A stretch of 7,354 nucleotides of DNA from an uncultured Planctomycetaceae bacterium. GTDB taxonomy: Bacteria > Planctomycetota > Planctomycetia > Pirellulales > Pirellulaceae. A program made the position numbers and the translations under genes. Each line of letters starts with the position of its first letter. The first letter of the stretch is position 1. Under the pieces are notes generated by a model that was given only the letters and a program-made list of their open reading frames with translations, was not told where the DNA came from and searched no databases. The DNA is taken from the NCBI GenBank assembly GCA_903927685.1, contig CAIYOB010001058.1, positions 1-7,354 of the forward strand. The letters are read 5' to 3'. This document shows, one piece after another, positions 1-6,298 of this stretch.

Positions 1-82
1 CGACCTGTTCCGGGCCCTGGTGACGCCCGCCGGCGGCGAGACGCTGGATCGCGCCCGGTTACAGGAATTCGGGTTCCGATAG
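1..82 (+). CDS. C-terminal tail of an upstream gene, possibly a DUF1559 protein (5' end outside window)
   Basis: The frame starting at base 2 reads 26 codons and stops at TAG (80-82). The tail contains LFRALVTPAGGETLDRARL. In many planctomycete DUF1559 proteins the chain ends with a segment of the form 'LRALFTRxGGEVVDxxxL', and this tail fits that pattern in spacing and in the GGE core. That match is remembered family knowledge plus a short stretch of sequence, so the family call is tentative. The gene lies on the same strand as the next CDS and ends only 26 bp before its GTG start, so co-transcription is likely. If the call is right, three DUF1559-type genes stand in a row here. The coding frame itself is fairly safe; with so few residues an unrelated family cannot be excluded. 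Confidence 0.5.
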   Translation, partial: DLFRALVTPAGGETLDRARLQEFGFR

Positions 83-96
83 CAGCCCTTGCGTCT

Positions 97-102
97 GGGG
101 GA
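97..102 (+). promoter_or_regulatory. Purine-rich ribosome binding site before the GTG start at 109
   Basis: The string GGGGGA lies six bases before GTG 109. It is an imperfect Shine-Dalgarno match. It supports the GTG because the downstream reading frame has no other start codon upstream within the window, although that frame stays open back to base 1. The typical signal peptide beginning exactly at the GTG is the stronger argument. Confidence 0.5.
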
Positions 103-108
103 AACCAC

Positions 109-3100
109 GTGGCGCTCTCAACTCGCTCAACGGTTCTCGTCGCCGCCCTGGTGTCTTCGCTGATGCCAGCCCAGGCGTCGGAGCCCGCCGCCCGCCTGCT
201 GCGGCTGCCGACCAACGCGACGGCCGCCGCGGTGAACCCGGCGACCGGCGACGTGGCGTTGGTCAACCTCCGCCAGAGCCAGTTATGGCTGCTGAAGTCC
301 GCTTGGTTTGACGGTGACGCGGCCGCACTGGTCGGGCCGGTGAGCGGCGTCGAGAATCCGTCGTGGGTGTCGTTCAAACGCTGCCAGGATCGCACCTTGG
401 TGGTGGTCGGCTGCTTTGCCCCGGGCCCCGTCCGGGTATTCGACGCCGGCACTCTCCAGGCGCTGCAAATCTCCCACAACGCCCGAGCCGACGCGGTGTG
501 GATGAGCGTCTCGCGCGATCCGGCCGATCCGCTCGTCTATATTTCCGCCCGCATGAACAATGTGCCCGCGGTCCACGTGGTCAACCTGGCGGCAAAGCAG
601 TTGCAGTCGCATCCCCTGCTGACGTTCGGCCGCTCGGCGGCCAAACTCGCCGGCGCGGTCGTGTCCTCCAGCGGCCGCAGGTTGTACCAATTCGGCGACG
701 AGAACCAGCGGCTGACCGTATGGCGAGTCCGGCCGGCGGAGTCTCCCGACAAGCCGCCTCAGTTGCAGCGATTGCTCGCCCAGCCGGACAATGGGGCCAC
801 GCGCACTCAGCCGCCGCTCGCGCTGCCGTACGATCTGGGGCTGGCGGACGGCGACTCGCTCCTCGCGCCCGATGCCGGGCCGGCCCGTAGCGTGCTGCCC
901 GCCCCGGTGTCCTGCCTCCTGGACGCGGGTCCGCTGGGATTCGGATTGGGAGACCAGCAATTGAACGTCGTCTCGCTGGCCGAGCCCGGCGTGCTGGCCA
1001 GTTGTCGGCTCGCGGCCGAGTTGTTTCAGTATCAACCGCACGAGCGCGAGCTCGTGGCGCGTCCGGCAGGCAGCGAGCAGCGTTTTGTGATCCGCCCTGT
1101 CGTCCTGGCCGACCCGGACCGCGAACGGATCCTGGTGCTGGGCAATCGCGACGTCCAAGTGTGGCCTTATCATGCTCTGGTTCGCTCGGCGGATGTATGG
1201 CTCGGCTTGGAAGTCGACGTCCCCCGCGCCATCCCCGCCGGCAAACCCTGGAGCACGACCGTGCGCCGGGCGGACCCGGCAGCCACGCTCGTCCTGCAGT
1301 CCGCTCCGGACGGGATGACACTCCGGGGCGACGTATTATCCTGGACGCCGCCGCCGGGCAGCCTGGGGCCGGCCGCGTTCACCTTGCACGTGGCGCGTGA
1401 TGGAAAGAGCGTCCAGTACGAACTGACGGTGGAGGTCGAGTTCGTAAGCGAGCGCACCGGCCTGGCTTGCTCATTCCCCGTCTCCCAGGTCGCCGTCAGC
1501 CCGGACGGCCAGCGGCTGGTTGCCTGGGGCACGCAGGCCACCCGCGCCTCGTTGGCCGTGATCGACGCTGCCGGCCCGCGCGTCTTGGCCGAACGCGCCG
1601 TGCCCGGCAAGGTCATTGACCTGCGCATCGCCCCGCAGGCCGTGTGCGTGATCCAGGCCAGCGGCGACCAGCAGCGGCTGCTGGCGTTGGACCCGCAGAC
1701 GCTGCAGACGCGAGGCGAGGCGGCGGTCAAGGTGTCCGAGTACCGCCAGCGCATGGGCAATCTGCTGCAATTGCGCGGCCGCAATCAGATCGTGCTGGAC
1801 AAGTGCTACTCCCTGCCCGACTTGAAGGAGGTCACGCCGCCAGGTCCGCGCCTGACTCCGGCCAATGATCCTGCCCCGCGGCCCGAGGGCGCCGCCTGGC
1901 TCGAAGGCCGCGTCGCCGGCGGCTGGTGCCAGGAGGGGGCGATCTGGAACGAGGACCTCAGCCAACCGCGGGCCTTGCTGGGTCCCGCCGGCTTCCTGCA
2001 AGCGGGCCCCGCAATCAGCGCCTGGGACGACACCTGGCCGCGTCGCCCCGTCCGCCGTGCCGGCGGGTTCTCGCCCGCGGAACTGGCCGCAGCCCAGGCC
2101 GCCGAGGACGCGCATGCGGTCACGCTCGGGGATCCGCCTGCCGTGTTGGCCTTGACCCTTCGCAAGCCGGACCCGGCGGGCCAACCGGACTCGGTCGCTG
2201 TCGAGTTGCTGGCTCGCAGCCGGCTGGATCGCCGGGAACTTCGCCGCTGGCCGCTCGGCAGCGTGCAGGTCGAGCCGGGGCGATCCTGTTCCTATTGCGT
2301 CGCGGCGGACGGAGCGTCGGTTGCCGTCGTGATCTCGGGCCGCGTCCAGACCTTCGATCTGAGCGAATTTCAGGCCGCGAATTGTGCCCGGCCGCTGGCC
2401 TTCGTTCCGGAGCAGGGGCCCGTCCTGGCCGCCGCCGCGGGGCCGACGCGGCTGACGTATCGCGCCGTCGGCGGTCAGACGCCTTACACCCTGAAAGCCG
2501 CGCTGCCCGGCGCCGGGGAGTTGAATCTGGTGCGGCCGGCGCCGGCCGGGACGCTCGAGCTGGAAATCGACGTCGCCGGGTATCTCGCCGAACAGAGTCA
2601 GCCGCTGGCCCGGGCCTTGGTCGACCAGTCGCCCGCAACCGAAGCCGCGGAGGCGATCGTGGCGCGGTACCGCGAGGCCCGAACGCCCGTGTTTCGCCGC
2701 CTGACGGGAGGTGATCCGACCGGGGTGCCCGTGGCCATGCCGATCGAAGTTCGCGTTCTCGACAGCGGCAGCCAATCTGCCCGGTTCTGCCACTACTTGC
2801 TGATCGACATCCCAGCGGAGACCCTCGCTCCGCCGCTGGACGCCGAAATCGCCGGCCGTTGGAAAGGCACGACCGTGGCCGCCGCGGCCGAGCGCCGCAT
2901 GCACTCGCGCCGCTGGCGCGAGTTCGGCGATACGCTGCGGAACGAGCACGCCGCCGCAGCGGCGCTCGGCGCGAGTCTCCCGCCCCAGCCGCTGGCAGGC
3001 GGCAAACCAGCACCGCTCGATGTCGCCGCCCGGCAAGCCCTGGCCGCGATCGCCGCCCGCTGGCAGCAGACGCTGTTCAAGGACCGGGTGGCTCGATGCC

Positions 3101-3879
3101 GCAACGCCTTTCGCACCTGGACCAGCGCCGACGGCCGCACGGCACGAGCCCGCCTGTTGCGGGCGTCCGGCGATCGGGTCGTCTTGATCACCCAGTCGCA
3201 GCAGCCGTTCGAGATCCCATTGGCACGACTCTCACCCGCAGATCAGCAGGTCGTGCGCGACACCGCCTTGACCGCCGAAGCGGCGGCGCGCGAGGCGGCC
3301 GGGGACGCGGAGTCGCAGTTGCGGCACATCGGCGAAGCGATCTTCGCTTTCAAGGCCCGGCACGCGCACCTCCCGCCGCAATCGCTCGCCGCCCCTGACG
3401 GGACGCCGGGACTGAGTTGGCGGGTCCTGCTCTTGCCCGACCTCGACGCGCCCGAACTGTATGCCTTGTTTCGGCTGGACGAACCGTGGGACAGCGTTCA
3501 CAACCGGCAGTTGGTGGCGTGCCTGCCGCCGGTTTACCGGCTGCCCGGCAGCGACTTGGAACCTGGCCAAACCGCCGTGGTCGGGCTGTGCGGACCACGG
3601 ACCGTGTTCCCTCCGGGCCGACTGGTCGGCGACGCGGACTGCGGCCGCCCGCCAGCCGAGATCGCGTTGGCGGTGGTCGCGGCCCGCGACCAGGCGGTCG
3701 CGTGGACACAGCCCGTCGACCTGCCGGTCGATGGCGAAGCGGATTTCGCCCGGCAACTCGACTGGCACGACGACGCGACCCTCGTCCTGTTGTACAACGG
3801 GACGGTACGCCGGATCCAGCGCTCGCTGTTGCCCCACGAGTGGTTGAGGATGGCCGACCGAGGCGAGGCAAGCCGATGA
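109..3879 (+). CDS. Large exported multidomain protein: beta-propeller-like and Ig-like modules with C-terminal SHD1 and DUF1559 domains
   Basis: This encodes 1256 residues from a GTG start. Residues 1-23 form a Sec signal peptide with one Arg near the N-terminus, a hydrophobic core, and an AQA cleavage site before Ser24, so the protein is exported. Residues about 25-360 look like a beta-propeller made of degenerate WD/YVTN-like strands (for example RLTVWRV and VQVWPY). Residues about 370-445 resemble a putative Ig (He_PIG/cadherin-like) domain, with APDGMTL followed by LSWTPP. A second propeller-like part begins near VAVSPDGQRLVAWG (462-473) and runs to about 760. A GGQTPY element (788-793) opens a domain that ends with a PVAMPIEVRVLD strand and a LLIDIP strand near 902. 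An Arg/Ala-rich helical linker follows. SHD1 lies at about 1001-1050 (FRTWTSADGRT to LSPADQQVV). DUF1559 lies at about 1071-1245, with LSWRVLLLP (1102-1110), EPWDSVHNRQL (1125-1135) and VAWTQPVDL. The usual pilin-type N-terminus of DUF1559 proteins is absent. No catalytic motif is visible. The function is unknown; a role in surface or periplasmic protein interaction is inferred. Confidence 0.88.
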   Translation: MALSTRSTVLVAALVSSLMPAQASEPAARLLRLPTNATAAAVNPATGDVALVNLRQSQLWLLKSAWFDGDAAALVGPVSGVENPSWVSFKRCQDRTLVVVGCFAPGPVRVFDAGTLQALQISHNARADAVWMSVSRDPADPLVYISARMNNVPAVHVVNLAAKQLQSHPLLTFGRSAAKLAGAVVSSSGRRLYQFGDENQRLTVWRVRPAESPDKPPQLQRLLAQPDNGATRTQPPLALPYDLGLADGDSLLAPDAGPARSVLPAPVSCLLDAGPLGFGLGDQQLNVVSLAEPGVLASCRLAAELFQYQPHERELVARPAGSEQRFVIRPVVLADPDRERILVLGNRDVQVWPYHALVRSADVWLGLEVDVPRAIPAGKPWSTTVRRADPAATLVLQSAPDGMTLRGDVLSWTPPPGSLGPAAFTLHVARDGKSVQYELTVEVEFVSERTGLACSFPVSQVAVSPDGQRLVAWGTQATRASLAVIDAAGPRVLAERAVPGKVIDLRIAPQAVCVIQASGDQQRLLALDPQTLQTRGEAAVKVSEYRQRMGNLLQLRGRNQIVLDKCYSLPDLKEVTPPGPRLTPANDPAPRPEGAAWLEGRVAGGWCQEGAIWNEDLSQPRALLGPAGFLQAGPAISAWDDTWPRRPVRRAGGFSPAELAAAQAAEDAHAVTLGDPPAVLALTLRKPDPAGQPDSVAVELLARSRLDRRELRRWPLGSVQVEPGRSCSYCVAADGASVAVVISGRVQTFDLSEFQAANCARPLAFVPEQGPVLAAAAGPTRLTYRAVGGQTPYTLKAALPGAGELNLVRPAPAGTLELEIDVAGYLAEQSQPLARALVDQSPATEAAEAIVARYREARTPVFRRLTGGDPTGVPVAMPIEVRVLDSGSQSARFCHYLLIDIPAETLAPPLDAEIAGRWKGTTVAAAAERRMHSRRWREFGDTLRNEHAAAAALGASLPPQPLAGGKPAPLDVAARQALAAIAARWQQTLFKDRVARCRNAFRTWTSADGRTARARLLRASGDRVVLITQSQQPFEIPLARLSPADQQVVRDTALTAEAAAREAAGDAESQLRHIGEAIFAFKARHAHLPPQSLAAPDGTPGLSWRVLLLPDLDAPELYALFRLDEPWDSVHNRQLVACLPPVYRLPGSDLEPGQTAVVGLCGPRTVFPPGRLVGDADCGRPPAEIALAVVAARDQAVAWTQPVDLPVDGEADFARQLDWHDDATLVLLYNGTVRRIQRSLLPHEWLRMADRGEASR
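3865..3868 (+). promoter_or_regulatory. Ribosome binding site for the small ORF at 3876
   Basis: GAGG sits seven bases before ATG 3876, inside the last codons of the large upstream gene. Its spacing is good for initiation. It is the main reason, besides the ATGA overlaps, to take the 30-codon ORF seriously. GAGG is frequent in GC-rich DNA, so chance is possible. Confidence 0.35.
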
Positions 3880-3968
3880 CCGGAGGCCGGCCTACCGAGC
3901 CAGCGGGCGTATGGAGCGGCAGCTGCCCGTCAGAACGAAGAACCCGCGTCCCGGAGACCGAAGCATGA
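3876..3968 (+). CDS. Possible 30-residue linking ORF, overlapping both neighbours by ATGA
   Basis: ATG 3876-3878 overlaps the TGA stop (3877-3879) of the large gene as ATGA. The ORF then runs 30 codons and stops at TGA 3966-3968, which overlaps the preferred ATG (3965-3967) of the next gene, again as ATGA. The predicted peptide starts MTGGRPTEPAG, is polar, has one Cys and several Arg, and shows no membrane segment, signal peptide or known motif. Overlaps of this type are a known device for translational coupling by termination and reinitiation. I infer that the ORF may carry ribosomes from one gene to the next, with the peptide itself perhaps unimportant. It could equally be a chance ORF in an 85-bp spacer. 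Confidence 0.35.
   Translation: MTGGRPTEPAGVWSGSCPSERRTRVPETEA
3953..3956 (+). promoter_or_regulatory. Ribosome binding site deciding the start at ATG 3965
   Basis: GGAG lies eight bases before ATG 3965. An in-frame ATG at 3911 would give 18 more residues but has only weak purine content upstream, and it would bury the signal peptide behind a charged, proline-containing leader. The GGAG and the signal peptide both favour 3965. ATG 3968 directly follows and is an equally close alternative. Confidence 0.6.
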
Positions 3969-6262
3969 TGGCGATCGGCCGGTCAGCCCATTCGCCTGGG
4001 AAGATCCTGCTCGCGACTGCCGGCTGGGCGTGGCTAGTCAGTTGCGCCGTTCGCGGCGGCGAAGTCGCGGCAGAGCTCACGGAGCCGCTGGCCGGGATTC
4101 GACTGCCATTTCGGCCCGCCTCGTCGGCGTTGTCGGAGGACGGTCAGTACGCGGCTGTGTGGGAGGCTCACGCGGGCGTTGCCGGAACGGCTGGTCCGCG
4201 GTTATGCCTGATCGACCTGCGAGCCCGGCAGGTTGCCAGCCAGCGCGAGCTGAAGCACCGCATTGTGGCAGTGGCGCTGGGCACGCGGGCGGTGCTGGTT
4301 CTGCACGGCGAGGTGATTCAGGTGCTCCGCCGGACGGATCTGTCGCCCGTCGCGAGCATCGCCCTGTCGCAAGCGGCCGCGGACATCCGCCTGGTCGACG
4401 ATCGGTGGTTGTTCGTCCGCCAGCCGCGGTCATGGAACGCGCTGCAGTTGCCGGAACGCGTCGAATCGCCCTGGCTGCGAATGCTGCTGGCCGACTTGCG
4501 GGGCGCGGACGTGCCTCCGGTCGTCTCCGTCTCGGGCGGCCGGCAAGTCGGTTCCGCCGTGCTGGACGACACGTTGCAGCACGTCCGGTTCTTTCGCGCG
4601 GTGCCTCAACTGGCTCACACGGACCTGATCAACCAGCCGGGCGACTGGGCGCCGACAGCGTCCGCTTCCGGCCGGCGGCCGACGCCGCAGTCAGCCAGCT
4701 TGTCCGTCCATCCGCAGCCGGGGAGGCTGGTCCTCTCTGTCCGGCAGAAGACGGTCATCCCGTACATTATCTCCGGGGGCCAGGGTCCCTATGTCGTGCG
4801 ACCGGCAGCGCGGCGGCAGCCTGTGCGCGCCGAGTTGCAGGATCTGGCCGTTGCGGGCGGGCACCCGCACTCCCTCGTCGTCGACGGCGCCAGGATCGCC
4901 GCAGTCGCCTGCGAGGATCAGTTCGGCCTGGCCTTGGCCGCCAAGATCTGCACGCGTGTGGGACTGCGCGGGGGGGACTCGGCCGACGAGATCGTCGCCG
5001 CCTACCTGGACCAGGCGAACCGCGAGCTGGCTCCCGGCGTCGAAGAGACTTTCCGCGACGTGCCGGTCGCGGTTGCGGTGGGGGTCACGGTGACAGACGC
5101 GACAGCCGCCAGTGTTTCGCTGTCCCACGACATGATTCTGGAGTTGCCGCGAGCCAGGATCGTCGCGTTGGTCGAGCGCGAACTGCCGCGGCGGAGTCCC
5201 GACGCAGGACGAGCCGACGCCTGGGCGGACACCAGCGCGAACCGAATGCCGGCGATCGAACTGCCGCTGCTGTGGCCCGCCGACGCCGGGCCCACATTCG
5301 TTTCCGAATTGACTCGCCGCACGTGGCCGCCCATAACCCTGCCGCAGGAAGCCGTTGATTCCCTGGCGGCGGCGATCTGCGTGCGGAGCCTGGACGTGGA
5401 CTTCAAGTTCGCTGCGGTCACGCATCCTCAGGAGGATCCGCGGCCCGAGCGGACCTGGAAAACGCGAACCGGCCGGACGCTGACCGGCCGGCTGACCGAA
5501 GTCTTCGGGGGCAATCTGAGCATCGCCGGTCCCGCGGCGGCGGGACATGTTCCGGCCGGCCAATTGGACGCCGCGTCGCTGCGTTGGGCGTGGCAGGATA
5601 TCTCCCGATTCCAGCGGACGGACGCCGCTTACGAGAAACGCAAATTGTGGCTCCTCGGTCGGGCGCTGCAGGCCTATTACAACGACCACGGCTGCTTCCC
5701 GCCGCAGGCTCTGGTCGCTGCCGACGGCCGGCCGCTGCTCAGCTGGCGGGTCCTGCTGCTGCCCTACCTGGGACATGCCGGACTGCTGCGTTTGTTCCGG
5801 CTTTCGGAGCCTTGGGACAGCGCGCACAACCGCCAGTTGATCCCGTACATGCCGTTGCTGTATACGACGGCCGAGCGGCCACTCGATCCGGGCTACAGCA
5901 ACGTCGTGGCCGTGGCCGGTCCCCAGATGGCATTTCCGCCGCGCAGCTTGCGGCGGTTGTCCGAGTTCACCGACCCGCCGGAGGAGACCCTGGTCATGGT
6001 TGACGTGGTCGAGCAAGGGGCTGTGCCCTGGACACAGCCGGCGGACCTTGACCTGTCCGCAGGGCTCCACGCCTGCCAGCGGCTATACAAGCGGGCCGTG
6101 CCCCGGGGCTTTGGCGAGCCGGCCGTCCCCCGGTGCACCGGGATCTTCGCCGACGGCGCGGTTGCGTACATCGTGCCCCAAGTCACCCCCGACCTGCTGT
6201 TGAACGCCGCCCGCGTCGACGACGGCCAATGGGGTGGCCTGCGGCTTGACGATCGGCCCTAG
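3965..6262 (+). CDS. Probable exported lipoprotein, shorter paralogue of the 109-3879 protein, with SHD1-like and DUF1559 domains
   Basis: This encodes 765 residues from ATG 3965; the longest frame would start at 3911 (783 residues). The N-terminus has Arg6 and Lys13, a hydrophobic core at 14-25, and a lipobox-like LVSC (24-27), suggesting lipid anchoring at Cys27; ordinary Sec cleavage further on is the alternative. Residues about 45-250 are propeller-like and match the second propeller-like part of the upstream protein (SEDGQYAAVWEA here, SPDGQRLVAWGT there). YIISGGQGPY (267-276) and PVAVAVGVTVTD (367-378) to LELP mark the same middle domain as in the neighbour. A degenerate SHD1-like stretch follows at about 495-545 (RTWKTRTGRTLTGRL). 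DUF1559 lies at about 560-750: HGCFPP (575-580), LLSWRVLLLPYL, EPWDSAHNRQL (615-625), VPWTQPADL, and IFADGAVAYI close to the end. Compared with the neighbour it lacks the first propeller and the Ig-like domain. No enzyme motif is seen. It is probably co-expressed with the upstream gene and translationally coupled; its role is unknown. Confidence 0.87.
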   Translation: MMAIGRSAHSPGKILLATAGWAWLVSCAVRGGEVAAELTEPLAGIRLPFRPASSALSEDGQYAAVWEAHAGVAGTAGPRLCLIDLRARQVASQRELKHRIVAVALGTRAVLVLHGEVIQVLRRTDLSPVASIALSQAAADIRLVDDRWLFVRQPRSWNALQLPERVESPWLRMLLADLRGADVPPVVSVSGGRQVGSAVLDDTLQHVRFFRAVPQLAHTDLINQPGDWAPTASASGRRPTPQSASLSVHPQPGRLVLSVRQKTVIPYIISGGQGPYVVRPAARRQPVRAELQDLAVAGGHPHSLVVDGARIAAVACEDQFGLALAAKICTRVGLRGGDSADEIVAAYLDQANRELAPGVEETFRDVPVAVAVGVTVTDATAASVSLSHDMILELPRARIVALVERELPRRSPDAGRADAWADTSANRMPAIELPLLWPADAGPTFVSELTRRTWPPITLPQEAVDSLAAAICVRSLDVDFKFAAVTHPQEDPRPERTWKTRTGRTLTGRLTEVFGGNLSIAGPAAAGHVPAGQLDAASLRWAWQDISRFQRTDAAYEKRKLWLLGRALQAYYNDHGCFPPQALVAADGRPLLSWRVLLLPYLGHAGLLRLFRLSEPWDSAHNRQLIPYMPLLYTTAERPLDPGYSNVVAVAGPQMAFPPRSLRRLSEFTDPPEETLVMVDVVEQGAVPWTQPADLDLSAGLHACQRLYKRAVPRGFGEPAVPRCTGIFADGAVAYIVPQVTPDLLLNAARVDDGQWGGLRLDDRP

Positions 6263-6298
6263 GAGCCGCGACTGGGTCCGCCTGTCGCCGGCGAGCCG
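6263..6298. other. 36-bp convergent spacer without a clear terminator
   Basis: The two opposing genes end 36 bp apart. The only symmetry I see is a 10-base perfect palindrome, TCGCCGGCGA (6285-6294), which has no loop and no T-run on either side. It is not a convincing intrinsic terminator. Rho-dependent termination or terminators inside the genes would have to serve. Confidence 0.5.

Noticed and set aside
283..3036. Several long minus-strand open frames opposite the first large gene (for example 1471-3036 and 283-1173)
   Set aside because: They have Arg/Pro/Gly/Ala-rich, low-complexity translations without domains, as expected for antisense frames of GC-rich genes. The plus-strand frame has a signal peptide and recognisable domains.
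3884..3893. Perfect palindrome AGGCCGGCCT just after the stop of the first large gene, as a terminator or operator
   Set aside because: It has no loop of useful size and no T-run, and such GC palindromes are expected by chance in this composition.
3911..3964. Start of the second large gene at ATG 3911
   Set aside because: It would place 18 polar and charged residues before an otherwise good signal peptide. ATG 3965 has GGAG at proper spacing and the ATGA overlap.
4970..4976. Run of seven G as a programmed frameshift site in the second large gene
   Set aside because: The zero frame continues uninterrupted with matches to the paralogue on both sides, and no downstream structure or alternative product frame was evident.
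4691..6070. A 459-codon minus-strand open frame opposite the second gene
   Set aside because: It mirrors the codon pattern of the plus-strand gene, has no recognisable motif, and lies across the conserved DUF1559 region.
6285..6294. Palindrome TCGCCGGCGA between the convergent genes as a bidirectional terminator
   Set aside because: Ten bases with no loop and no flanking T or A tract cannot form a typical intrinsic terminator.
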